A stretch of DNA of 60,000 nucleotides, from positions 28,721,995 through 28,781,994 of the forward strand of contig CM055096.1 of NCBI GenBank assembly GCA_029204225.1, written 5' to 3'. This DNA is from Diphasiastrum complanatum (Eukaryota; Streptophyta; Lycopodiopsida; Lycopodiales; Lycopodiaceae). The first letter of the stretch is position 1, and each line of letters opens with the position of its first letter. The notes below the pieces were generated by a model. It saw nothing but the letters and a program-made list of their open reading frames with translations. It ran no database searches and was not told where the DNA came from. The translations under genes and the position numbers were made by a program. Below are positions 28,441 through 39,599 of the stretch, piece after piece.

Positions 28441-28599
28441 TGACAAAGCTTTATCATCTTTGTGTGGATCTGTCACCAGAATATGCTTTGCTCAAGACAA
28501 GAAATTCAAAGCAATCCAAATTGTCAACTTCTGATATGATCTGATATAGGGAGGAAAAGCTAAAGCATGTAGATTTATGGTCATCAGGAACATTGTATC

Positions 28600-29562
28600 C
28601 GATTGATCCGTATTCATTTGCAACATCCGGATTTTCATTTGGTGAGTCAATTAATAATCTATATGTGTCATGGCAAAAATGGCCTTTTGGGTTACTGTGA
28701 GAATTTGATGCTCTATGGAAATGCACATTCAATGCAAAGAATACATTATTTGGAAGAGGAATTAAGGAAACTATCAAAGGCGAGCGAAGAAAAATCTACA
28801 AAGTTGAAAACTTGTTTGAAAAAAAATGAGATGTTCAAAAAGGAGATCCAAATGTTGAAATTTTCTTTGCGTCATTTTACAACTAGTAATGATGAGATAA
28901 AAACTGCATTTCAATCCATGCATATCTCATATTTGTCTCTTGTTAAAGATATGGATGTGCTCAAAAAAAGGTCAAAAACAACAAGAGGAAAAGATTGGTA
29001 ACCAAGGATATATGTGATCTATCATCCAGAGGAGGTTATCAAAAAAGATGAATCTGTGCTTTCAAGTAAGTTATAGCTGGTTTAGTTGCTGTGAATACTA
29101 TGATTGTCCTAATCTCTACTGACATTTTTATGAACATTATGTTTGCAATGCAGATCAACATTGGTTGTAGAAGACAATTTGGCCGATGAGATTTCCATTG
29201 GAATCTCACTAGGTTCTATTTTGACTTCTAAATCTATGAAATCAATGTTAAACAATAGCAAAATGAAAAAGATTAAGGCTTCAGTTACTGATAACATTAT
29301 GAACGAAGTTGGAAAAATATTGGACACTACATTGGTTCATGGTGCATGTGATTTTTCTAGCATCAGTAGAGAAGCATATGCAACAATGTTTAAGATGATA
29401 AAGGAGGGCATTTGCACAGGTAAGTATTAAAAAGTTTCCAATTCCACGACCATTTCATCTTTTAAAAAAAAGAGACATGTTAAACCAAGGTGTGCAGACA
29501 ATAGTTGGTAATCCATCTCATATCAATGAAGTGTATCGAAAGGAGAATGTCTTGCATATAAC
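28600..29562 (+). pseudogene. Unidentified intron-like gene fragment cut by copia LTR
   Basis: Three exon-like segments are seen. About 28690-29065 encodes a Lys/Glu-rich heptad-like region, probably coiled coil, ends near a donor-like GTAAGT at 29066 and contains a stop at about 29000. 29154-29419 is an open segment flanked by ...TTTGCAATGCAG and CAG|GTAAGT. 29498-29562 follows ...GTGTGCAG and runs into the copia LTR at 29563. Exon phases do not match across all junctions, so the gene is decayed or the exon choices are partly wrong. The protein (middle exon near ISREAYATMFKMI) is not one I recognise. The LTR insertion truncates it. Confidence 0.4.
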
Positions 29563-30324
29563 TGTGAAAAATGCAAAAATTATGTTTGATCAAGGCCAAA
29601 TCTATGTATATAGGATGATTACACATGTGTGGAGCCTGTTTCCACGTTTGAAATAAATGTACCTTTCATGTATAGTACAATCATATAGCTTGTACATATA
29701 GTTTAAATCAAGTTCTATTGGCTAAAAAGGCCAAAATCATGTTTTTTAGTCATATGCCACATGGCATCAATCTAGAGATTGCATGAAGCCACATCATGAG
29801 ATTAGGTGTCAAATATCATGTGTAGAGGTCTGCTCACACGTGTGGAATAAGCTGAGGAAGTCGAATTTCACTTCTAGAAGAGTTTTTCCTAGTTCTCTAC
29901 ATAGAAGAAAAATGGACCAAAAGTGCTCAAAATAGAAGGTTTTGTTCAAGTGTCAATTTTGGATGATAAATCATCACATGACAAAGCACCCTCACACATG
30001 TGAGATTAGAATGATACTCATTACCATGAGCTCCCATTTTCTGTATTTATAGAGCCACAATTGGCCATAATCATTAAGCAACACCAATCTTGGTTTTGGA
30101 GGCAATTTCTTGTTAATCTCTCCATTTGTTTTCATTTGTTTTGGATGTTTTGAGTTTCTATCATATTGTACTTTGATTTCAGGCTAGAGTAAAGTAAAGT
30201 CAATAGGGTTGTGTGAATTCCCTCTTTATAGAACCAAAGGACGCTTAGGTGTACTAAGTGTAAGGTTAGTACGCGACATCTACATTCCACAGAGGTTTGC
30301 GAAGTGAATAAAGAGATATATGTA
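29563..30324 (+). repeat. Copia element C 5' LTR
   Basis: Starts TGTGAAAAATGC at 29563. It aligns over more than 600 bases with the 3' LTR at 37302: shared CACACATGTGTGGAGC-type blocks, CTCACACGTGTGG, CACCAATCTTGGTTTTGG. The two copies differ at many bases and small gaps, so the insertion is old. It ends just before a degenerate Met-tRNA primer site. Confidence 0.8.
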
Positions 30325-30496
<172 letters not shown>

Positions 30497-30529
30497 ACAC
30501 TTAGTTCATCTTGACAAAGCAAGACTGAA

Positions 30530-31195
30530 ATCTTTTGAAGGTAATGAGAGTGATAGGAAGGATTCATTGATAATGTCAAGTTTCTGTTCTTCCTCCTTCC
30601 CCTTCAAAAGTGAGGAATTGTGGTGGATAGATAGTGGGGCTAGTTTCAGCATGTCTAGTTCTAGGAATTCATTCACTAGTCTTCATTAAAGACGAGCCAA
30701 AAGAAAGGGGGAAAGGGCAACAACAACAACAACACTTCAAGAAGGAAAAGGACAAAGATGGAGATGAAGATCATTCCTCACAAGCGGAAGAACAAGGCAA
30801 AGATCAAGCATTCTTTTGTGGCGAGAAAGGCCACTATGCCTCAAATTGCTTCAAGAAAAAGAACCAATTCAAACAAGCTAACCTTACTAATGAGAAAGAG
30901 AGTGATAATAATGACAGTGATAGGGAGGATTCATTGATGATGTCAAGTTTCTCTTCTTCCCACTTCCCTCTTCAAGAGTGAGGAACTGTGGTGGATAGAT
31001 AGTGGGGCTAGTTCCCACATGTCTAGTTCTAGGAATTCATTCACTAGTCTCATGCCATATGAGGGTACTAAAAGATCAATCAATACAGCAAATGATGTTG
31101 AATGTAGGATTGAAGGAATAGGATGCATTCCATTGACTGTAGCATCATCAAAAATCTTGTGTCTTAATAATGTTCTTTATGTACCAAAGCTATAA
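30530..31195 (+). pseudogene. Copia element C gag tail and protease
   Basis: A basic/acidic segment leads to a gag zinc knuckle, CGEKGHYASNC (30819-30851), whose first Cys is replaced by Phe. The protease follows in another frame with WIDSGASSHMSS near 30990-31025 and LNNVLYVPKL near 31165-31194. About 120 bases around the gag/protease junction occur twice, at 30560-30690 and 30918-31045. The first copy is broken. Integrase is absent: beyond ~31200 the sequence is a nested minus-strand gypsy element, and copia coding resumes at 35624. Confidence 0.85.
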
Positions 31196-31303
31196 AAAAA
31201 AATCTCATGAGTGTTGGTCAATTGTTTTTTATGATGGTTTAAAAGTCAAGTTTGATGTTGACACATGTAATCAAGAGGGAGAGTGAAGTGATAGCTAGAT
31301 GAT

Positions 31304-32329
31304 CTAGATTTGTGAGTTGTACAAACTAGATAGGGTTTTCTCATTCCAATGTGGATCCGTTGTGAGTTTGTAGATTGGTCTGGCTGACTCCGCAAAATCA
31401 AGAATGAAGATCCTATAATAGTTAGCATGACCCATGAAAATGTAGACCTCGCGGATCGTCCCCGGTGGTGGTAGATCAATAATGATCCTGATCTTTGATA
31501 GATCTATGGTGATCACGTGTCTTGACACTATATGGCCGAGTATCAAGCCATGTGTCACCCGGAATTGACATTTTTTTGGATTCAGGGAGATATGGTAGTC
31601 GCGGCATTTTTGTAACACCTTCTCCAAATTGGATAAGTGTTCTGAATCTGGTCCATGCACGCACAGATCGTCCAAGAAAATTTCCAAAATTTTTTGCAAA
31701 TAATCTTTGAATGTCGCCTGCATGACTCGCTGGAAAGTACTTGAGGCATTGCAAAGTCCGAAAGGCATCACTTTATAGGCATAGATTCTCCATTCTATGG
31801 CAAATGTTGTCTTGTGCTGGTCCTGGGAGGCTATTTTCACTTGGTTATAGCAGCTAAAGCCATCCAGAAAACTGTAGACTTCGGCGCCATCTACCCTATC
31901 GAGGACACTTTACGTAAATGGTAAAGAAAAATGGTCCTTTTTGGTGACTGCATTTACCGCCTTCAGATTCACACAGATCCACATTTTGCCATTCTTCTTG
32001 GGTACTATAACTATCGGCAATACCCATTCTGTGTGCTCGATCTTGTAAACGAAATCTGCGTCCATCATCTTTTGCAACTCCTGTTTGATCAGTTTTGTAT
32101 AATTCGGGTTGCAGCGGTAGTAACGGCTCACCTTAGGGACTACTCCGTCCACCAAGGGTATGGTATAATGGACTACTATTGGCGGAATACCCTTTAGATC
32201 ACTATAGCTCCAGGAAAAACAGAGGTTATATTCCACCAACAAGGATCGTAGTCTCTTGAACTGCGTGGGTGTTAACTGCGCTCCCACATGCACTATCTTT
32301 TCTTCTTCTCCTGGCTCCGCAAGATTCAT
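31304..32329 (-). pseudogene. Ty3/gypsy reverse transcriptase (nested element G1)
   Basis: Reads leftward: QLTPTQFKRLRSLL, DLKGIPP..V.YTIPL, EWVLPIVIVPKKNGK, WICVNLKAVN, DHFSLPF, a stop near 31910, then YSFLDGFS and VKIASQDQHKTTFA. RT boxes YKVMPFGLCNASSTFQR and FLDD (catalytic pair; usually YxDD or FxDD) near 31640-31670, and LNPKKCQF.V..G..LGH.VS follow. The connection region runs to about 31304, where the element is cut off. RNase H and integrase are missing. The same RT lies on the plus strand at 8138. It continues from gag at 32326. Confidence 0.95.
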
Positions 32330-33520
32330 CGGTTGTGTTCGCGCAGGTCCCTCAAAGACTTGTTCCGCTGGTGCCTGACTTTAATCAGGTTCTCGCTGGG
32401 CCTCAGGTTTACATGGGCTACTTGTTGATTGGCTGGCCCTGGTGGAGCAAGTAAGGCCATACGCTGTAGTTGATTTGGTGCGTCGTATCTTGGTGCCATG
32501 TTGGGTGCCCCTTGATGATAAGGATAGGAAATCTGATAAGGACTTCTCTTCTGTTGAACAATCCGGGGGTTAAACGGGCAAAATGCCATATCGTGTGATG
32601 TTGCATTGCACATATGGCAAAATCTATGTGTCAGTCTCAGATTTTGCTTTAGGACTGGACACTTTTTCGTTGTATGGTTTTGTGTGCATACTGAACACCA
32701 TACATTCTCCCATCGAGGGTACTGTAGGTGGTTTGGTTCCGATTGATGTGGAGTTACTGCTACAGTTCCCTGTAAGGCCTTCAGTTTTTGGTCAAACTGT
32801 GTCGTAAGTTGCTCCATCTGTTGTTTGTGTAATTTTGTCATTTGCTCCAGCAACAGTTTTGAGGATAGAGCGGATGCGTTTGATGATGATGACGCGATCG
32901 AGAGAGTAGGAGTGTGGGTGGAAGGATATTCGTCGTCAGATCCCTCATCCTCTTCCATGATGGCATCTTCCATATCTTCTTGTAGAGTAGCATACTGCTC
33001 CCGTCGTTTCAGTTCTCTTCTGATGCTTTGTGGTAATTCGGCTAGGAACCACATGATCACCGCATGATTGGGAGTCAGGGCTGCACTGCACTCGAATCGT
33101 AGATGTTTGACCCGTTCAATATAGTCCCGGACCCTTTCTCATTTTTCCATCTTGACCTTGCTCAGCCGGAGAAACGGGTCTTCCAGGAATCTTCTTGGTT
33201 TAAAGCACATAATGAGAGTCGCTTTAACCGCTTCCCAGGTGGATTTTTCTTCCTTTGACAGGTTAAAAAACCAATCTTGAGCCACTGCCAGTAAGGACAT
33301 AGGAAATAGCATCAGCTTTTTCACAGGTGTCCGTTCGCCGTAGATTTCACAAGCTTGCTCGTAGATCTGGAGGAATCGGATGGGATCTGATGATCCGTCA
33401 TATTTTGGTATTTCCATCCGTGGTGCTCTCCGGACTGCTTGCAAGGGAGCGACAGATTTGTTATCCTTCGTGCTATTGATCGTCCCGATCTCATATTCAT
33501 CCGATGGTGGGTTCCAAAGT
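32326..33520 (-). pseudogene. Ty3/gypsy gag (nested element G1), one nonsense codon
   Basis: One frame from about 33520 to 32326 is broken only by a TGA near 33137 (within KMEK*ERVRDYIERV; the G2 and G3 relatives have Arg there). Capsid landmarks are RRAPRMEIPKYDG, LMLFPMSL..AQDWFF, F.PRRFLEDPFLRLSK and MWFLAELPQSIRREL. Two zinc knuckles follow: CSVC...H....C near 32660 and CHMC....H....C near 32590. The tail is Pro/Gln-rich and overlaps the start of the pol frame by a few bases. This is the best-preserved gag of family G in the window. Confidence 0.93.
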
Positions 33521-34779
33521 GATTGGATCTTGCTTATACACTAGGATGCAGTCTGGATCTTCAAAGATCTGATCGATCTGATCGGCCGGAAGTGAATTTT
33601 AGGCCCTTTACGGTGGTTTCTCCTTGATAACTTTTTACTCCTTGCACTGATTGACCTGAGATTTTGACAGTAGCTGGATCTATGTAGATCTTTCCACTGC
33701 TCTGGTCTGCGAGGGTTATCTTGTGTGAGGGTTGGCTGTGCGAGGGTTCTTTATCTATTTTTGTAGGTAAAAAACTTGATATCTTTCAGATCTCTGGAAA
33801 GTAGCTCTCGCAAGGTCCATAGTAGCTGGATCTAGGTCAGATCTCACTATAGAATTCTTTGCAAGAGTTAACTCTCACAAGAAGTGAAAATTTCACTATA
33901 TGCAAGGGTTCAAAACCACTTTTTTGGCTTGATCTTCACCATACCTTCACACTAACTCTTGCAGGCTTCACATTGATGTAAATTGCCATTTTGAATCGAT
34001 TGAGAGGGTCTGTGAGAGTTTTTACTAGAAGGATTTGCTAGATCTTCACTTTTTAGTGATTTTTTAACACTTAGATCCAATTTTCTGCTCACTAGAATCA
34101 GACTAACTCTTGCAAGCTCTTTTGTGTCCTGGTCTCACTAAGATGGAACTTCAGAATCCTCTGCAAGAGTTCTTGACCACTGGAACTAAAAATTTTGCTA
34201 TCTGCGAGGGTTCACTAGTACTTTCTCGTCTTTTTTTCACTGGGAACTCTCGCACAGGCACTTAGATATCAAACTAACTCTCACAAACTTCTATGTGTCC
34301 TGGTCTCACTGAGATGGAACTTCAGAGGGCTCTGCGAGAGTTCTTATGAAGATTTGAATTTTTTTGGATTTTTTCAAGGGTTTTTTGAATTTTTTATGAT
34401 TTTTATAATTTGCTTGGAACTAACTCTCGCAGGCTTCTATGCAGGTTTGGGATAGTACTCTGGAGCTACTGCCAGTCATGCAAGGGTTAGTTCTCGCTGC
34501 TTCTGGAGATATAAAAATCTGATGAGATTTTAAGCTCTTTTTCCCTCCAAAATGCAGATTGGTGTGTTTTTGGGTTTTTTTGGCTGGTTGGTTTGGGTTT
34601 CAAGCCCTTAGAGGCTGTTCAGGGCCTCCTCTACCCTCTCACACCTCCTCCGCTAGCTGTGAACAGTCCCGACACAAAAAAGTACAGAAAACTAACTCTA
34701 AACTCCTAAAAATCTACCTAAACTACTCTAAAAAGCAAGAAAACAGCTAAAATGCAGCTAAACTAGTTAGTGAAAACCT
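33521..34779 (-). other. Leader of gypsy element G1 with CTCTCGCA-type motif
   Basis: Untranslated leader between PBS and gag. It repeats AACTCTCGCA/AACTCTTGCA and the inverse TGCGAGAGTT/GCGAGGGTT many times between 33720 and 34490. This plays the same positional role as the AACCTTCGCC motif of the G2/G3 leaders but has a different core. No coding frame is supported. Confidence 0.65.
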
Positions 34780-34798
34780 ATCCCCGACAACGGCGCCA
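34780..34798 (-). other. Gypsy primer-binding site, element G1
   Basis: The minus strand reads TGGCGCCGTTGTCGGGGA, one base after the LTR end CCCTACA. It is complementary to the 3' end of plant tRNA-Asp with one or two changes. Confidence 0.85.
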
Positions 34799-34799
34799 C

Positions 34800-35623
34800 T
34801 GTAGGGTCGAAGATCTCGCGTAGTATAGCCCTCCCGCCTGTCAACAAGGGTTAGATCACTGGATAGTATCTAACTATGCATAGATGCTACTTTTAGTTAG
34901 TTTCCTACTTTCTCCCTTAACTCTACTCACCACTAACACTACTATCATTTAACTCTCCTCCTCTACACTAACATTCATCATGATTTGGGTGAAGGGAAGG
35001 CATAGAAAATAAGAGGTTTAGAAGAGAAGAGAGAAAGAGAGAGAGATAGAGAGAGAGGGTGGAGGTTAGCTCAAATGCTCCTTATGCTTGCTAATGGAAA
35101 AGCATTTACTATGGCAAACAATAAACATGAAAATAGAAAGCAATGGAAAACACAATCAAGAGCATTAGCAAGTAGTGAATAGCAAATGAGGATGCTTCTC
35201 TTCCAAAAATGGTAGAGTTTCCTCCTTCTCATTAAGCATCCAAAATAGTGTACAAATGGTGCATTTTTATAAAATGGAGAAGGCCCTTGCCCCTCAATCC
35301 TATTCGCTATATTCACAATGATCCTATCCATTCATCTTGGACCCAACTTGATCCAAGGGTCCACAAAAAGTACATTAGAAATCACAAGATTCATGTGAGT
35401 CCCAATTTGGACCCAACTCTAAAAAGTAATCTCTAAGTTTAAAAATGACATTGGGCCTCTAGTTTTATTTTAATTCCAAGGCCCAAGTCATGTTTATCTT
35501 ATTTACAACTTTATTTGCGTGCTCATTGGACCATGGGCTTATACACGCAAGGTGCCATGCCCTTCCAACACATTTTATTGGATGATTTCATTTGTTTACA
35601 CTTTGTTGGGAATACCCCCAACA
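34800..35623 (-). repeat. Gypsy family G 5' LTR, element G1
   Basis: About 824 bases from TGTTGGGGG (minus strand, 35623) to CCCTACA (34800), next to the PBS. It contains an interrupted GA tract (35014-35060) at the place where related LTRs have long GA repeats. It is homologous to the plus-strand fragment at 55916-56438. Its outer edge joins copia element C coding DNA, so G1 inserted into copia C. The opposite LTR is lost. Confidence 0.88.
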
Positions 35624-37275
35624 GCCAAGAAGATCAACAAGGACAAGGATTGAGCCATCAAGGCTCACTTACAGTGACAAAGGGGATCAAAGGGAAGATT
35701 CTCAACTATCAACTCTTATACTTTCTTGACTACTATGCTTGAAGAACCAACTAGTTTTGAGGAAGCAAATAAGTCTCAATATTGGAGGAAAGCTATGCAA
35801 GTAGAGTTTGATGCATTAATGGAAAATCAAACTTGGAAACTTGTTGATTTACCTTATGGAAAGAAGCCTCTTACTTGTAAATGGATATTTAGATTGAAAT
35901 ATAATCAAGATGGTTCCATTTATAAGTACAAAGCTAGACTTGTAGCAAAAGGTTTTTTGCAAGTCAAAGGCATGATTATGATGAAACCTTTGCACCTGTT
36001 GCAAAGCTTGTGACCATTAGATTAATCATATGTCTTGCAACTTCTTTCAAATGGGAGCTCTTCCAACTTGATGTGACAAATGCTTTCTTGAATGGATTCT
36101 TGGAAGAGGAAATCTACAGGTGCCAACCCGAGGGCTTCAAAGATGGAGAAGAAGACAAGGTGTGTCTCTTGAAGAAGAGTCTTTATGGACTCAAGCAAGC
36201 ACCAAGAGCATGGTACTCTAGGTTGCATTCCTATCTTATTTCCATTGGATTTGTTGTAAGTTCTTATGAACCATAATTGTACTACAAATGTAATGATGGA
36301 AAGATCATTATCTTAGTTTTATATGTTGATGACATTATACTCACAAGAAATGATCTAGATGGCATCAAGAATGTAAAAGTTTCCTTGTCTAGTGAATTTA
36401 AGATGGTAGATCTAGGACTTCTTAAACTTGTACTTGGAATATAAGTCACTAGAAGTAATGATTTTACCTTCATATGTCAATCTAAGTATGCTAGATCAAT
36501 CTTAGCAAGATTTGGCATGATCGATTGTAAAGGAGTTGAAACTCCTATGGAACTAAGTGTAAAAGTTTCTAAGGAAAGTGATGAAGCATCCTTTGAGGAC
36601 ATCACTACCTATAGAATGCTTATTAGTTCCTTGATATACTTAACCATCACTAGACCAGATCTTAGTTTTTGTGTTGGCAAGTTGAGTCAATACATGCAAA
36701 GTCCATTAATATGTCATTGGAAAGGAGCAAAAAGGGTGTTAAGGTACATCTCGGCTACAAAAGACTTTGGCATAGTTTATGAAAGGACTAATATTTGTTT
36801 GAGAGCATATTTGGACTCAAGTTTTGTAGGCGACAAGATGGATAGAAGATTCGTAAGTGCATTTGCTACATTCTTATGTGGAGGAGTTATATGTTGGCTT
36901 TCCAAAAAGCAAGATACCATCTCTCTTTCATCAACAGAATCCGAATACAAAGCTATGACAACAACAACAAAGGAGGTTCTTTGGCGTAAAAGGCTTTTGG
37001 AGGAGCTACATGTGATCAAGGATGAAGACATTCCATGCATATATTGTGATAATCAAGCAACTCAACAACTTGCAAACAATCCAGCCTTCCATGCTCGAAC
37101 AAAGAACATCGAGATTGCACATCATTTCGTGAGGGAGAAAGTGCAAGCAAAGGAGATCAAGCTTATTCATGTTTCATCATCAGATTGCATTGCTGATATA
37201 CTCACGAAGGCATTGCCTAAAGAGCCATTTATAAAATTAAGATTGGCTCTTGGAGTTATAGTAGATGTATGCTAG
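35624..37275 (+). pseudogene. Ty1/copia RT and RNase H, element C
   Basis: Landmarks in order: EPTSFEEA near 35735, CKWIFRLKYNQDGSI..YKARLVAKG, QLDVTNAFLNGFLEEEIY, LLKKSLYGLKQAPRAWY, and LYVDDIILT with the catalytic YVDD near 36325. SSLIYLTITRPDLSF, LSSTESEYKAM (RNase H) and ADILTKALPKEPF complete the set. The last frame, 36517-37275, is open to its natural stop. Breaks are a frameshift near 36010 and stops near 36274 and 36442. A purine tract and the 3' LTR follow within 30 bases. Integrase upstream is lost at the G1 insertion. Confidence 0.96.
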
Positions 37276-37290
37276 ATTTACCAAGCTAGA

Positions 37291-37975
37291 TTTTTGAGGA
37301 GTGTGAAAAATGCAAAAAAAAGCTTGGTAGAGGCCAAAAATCTTGTATACAGGATAGACACACATGTGTGGAGCATGTTCCCACGTGTGAAACTACTGTA
37401 CTTTTCATGTACCATAATCATATATGTTGTACATGTGATTTAATTCAAGTTCTAGTGCCTAAAATGGCGAAAAACTAGTTTTCTAGAGATATGACACATG
37501 GCACCAATCTAATGATTGCATGAGCCAAATATTTTGAATAGGTGTCACATCCCATGTGTAGAGGACAGCTCACACGTGTGGAAATAGCTGAAGTAGGCAA
37601 GTTTTTGCTTCTAAAAGATTTCCATGGAGATCATATAGTAGGAAAATAGACCAAAAATGCCCAAAATGGAAAATTTTGATCCGTGTCAAATTGCATGATG
37701 GTGACAAGGCATCCTCACACATGTGAGATCTGATGCATGATCAGTACCTCGAGCTCCAAAAGTGTATATATAGAGGCTTATCTGGCCATAATCAATGTGA
37801 GACACCAATCTTGGTTTTGGAACCAATTTTGAGTGATTCTCTCCATTTGTCTACATTTCTTTTGATTGTTTTGAGGTGCTATCAATGTGTACTTGATTTT
37901 CAGGTTGGAGTCCGTACTCAGATAGTGTTTCACACGTGTGAAACCAGAAATTACACCTACTTTCAATTAATGATT
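37291..37975 (+). repeat. Copia element C polypurine tract and 3' LTR
   Basis: Purine tract (ttttgaggag, 37292-37301) is followed by TGTGAAAAATGC at 37302. It is homologous to the 5' LTR at 29563 for more than 600 bases. Similarity fades after about 37915, so the right end is approximate. CACACGTGTG-type palindromes recur several times in both LTRs. Confidence 0.8.
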
Positions 37976-38129
37976 GTTCTTGTTAGGATTTTGTGTGTAG
38001 AATATTCATCAAAGCTATTTTTAGCATTTTTTCATTGTGGGCGAGTTCTTGAGTGGATGTGTGATTATGTCTCAAATGTTTGTGTTTTGATTAGAGTGAG
38101 TAAACAAGCACGATCAAACATCGATGAAG

Positions 38130-39020
38130 TGCATTCAATCACAACAAGCATTCATCTATATTATACATATATAAAAGACGTGCTACTGCTATATTACAGT
38201 GAAGCACAATAAGATAGCAATTACAACCAAAAATGGTGGCATAACTAGGAGGCTCAAATCATACGTCTCATGGTCGGAGTATCATATAGAGTCTGCGTGG
38301 ATGATCCATTTATAGATTGCATCCGTGTATTAATTACAATAAATGTTTGTCATCTAACTAGGCAAGTCGTTGTACTTGGAAGTATTGGCTTGAGATGACA
38401 ACTATACATAGTCAACCCATAGGAAATGTTGACGTGGACGAGAATGCTGCAAATTCTCTCACTTTGCATTTTACGGGAAGTTCCTTGACAGTCATGATCG
38501 CCGCCAAGATCCATATCAAAAGGCATAGCTCAACATCTCTATACATTTGTATATATGTCTAAATAAATTTACATCTTAGAGTGATATTCGAAATCATATA
38601 ATTAAGCATTGTAATTAATCAACAGACATGATAGAATTTATTACATTGATTAGATGCAGAAAGAGAGTCCGAATGAGCTATCGAATGATCTTCGAATCAT
38701 CAAATCTGTTATAGAACTAGAGTTACTTCCGAGTACTTGGTTATCATCACAATTGTCTTGTGCTTGTTATTTCACTTGACTTGTACTTCTTGCTTTCTGA
38801 ATCAATCCACTCTTGTATAAAATTGTTTGAACTGTCTAATGCTCATCAATCATCAATGTATCAACTTTTTGTTTGTATATAAAATTAACCTTATTAATTA
38901 TGATGACTTCGAAGCCAGAATTAAGTAGAATCAGCTGAGTCATTTGACTCTCCACTCTGATTCAAATTCGATAGGTGTAGCACATGCACTGAGGGTCAAG
39001 GATTCTTTCAGATTCCAACA
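38130..39020 (+). repeat. Copia element D 5' LTR (left end approximate)
   Basis: Ends TTCCAACA at 39020 immediately before a primer-binding site. A TATA-like ccatttatagatt lies near 38306. The first ~380 bases are repeated in inverted orientation at 56745-57110. Confidence 0.6.
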
Positions 39021-39037
39021 TGCTATCAAAGCCATAG
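39021..39037 (+). other. Copia primer-binding site, element D
   Basis: TGCTATCAAAGCCATAG matches the Met-tRNA-type copia site TGGTATCAGAGCCATAG with two changes and directly follows the LTR end. Confidence 0.75.
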
Positions 39038-39188
39038 GTTATCTGATCTCAACATCTCAATATTAGGAGCTTTCTTTAGAACTTGATTCCTTTAAAATAA
39101 TCATTTGCTTATTCAGATAATAGTACTAGACTTTAATTCATTCTTAAGTCACTTATAATTATCACTATCACATAGACTAAGTTCCACA

Positions 39189-39580
39189 TGGATTCCCAAG
39201 GTAAGACTAGTCACATCATAGACAAGCTCGATGGATCCAACTACCATTTGTGAAAACTGTGCTAATGGTCAAGGAGTTGTATGATGTGTTTTCATAGGTG
39301 TCAAAATCAAACCTGATGGAGACAACCCAAAAATCTCCAGATGAAAGCTAAAGGATGGCAAAGCCTTTGCACTGATCATCCTCAACATTTCAGATCCATG
39401 GATTGGCCACGTATCTGAAGCCCAGACATCGAAATAAGTCTAGGATATCCTCAGCACATTGTGTGACGTGAGGGACATAACTTCCAAGTTACATTTCAGA
39501 AGAAGATTATTCTCCCTCAGGATGTCAAATGGTGATTCACTACATAATTGCACAAACCAAATCAAGAACCTCTTATAGCA
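39189..39580 (+). pseudogene. Ty1/copia gag fragment, element D
   Basis: Begins ATG at 39189 with MDSQGKTSHIIDKLDGSNYHL, the usual copia gag opening (..LDGSNY..W). In shifted frames it continues through LMVKELYDVF, IILNISDPWIGHVSEAQTS, and LHFRRRLFSLRMSNGDS, the UBN2/gag pattern. It has several stops and frameshifts and ends near 39580, where unrelated minus-strand coding begins. Confidence 0.8.
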
Positions 39581-39599
39581 AATGGTGCACCATAAAATT

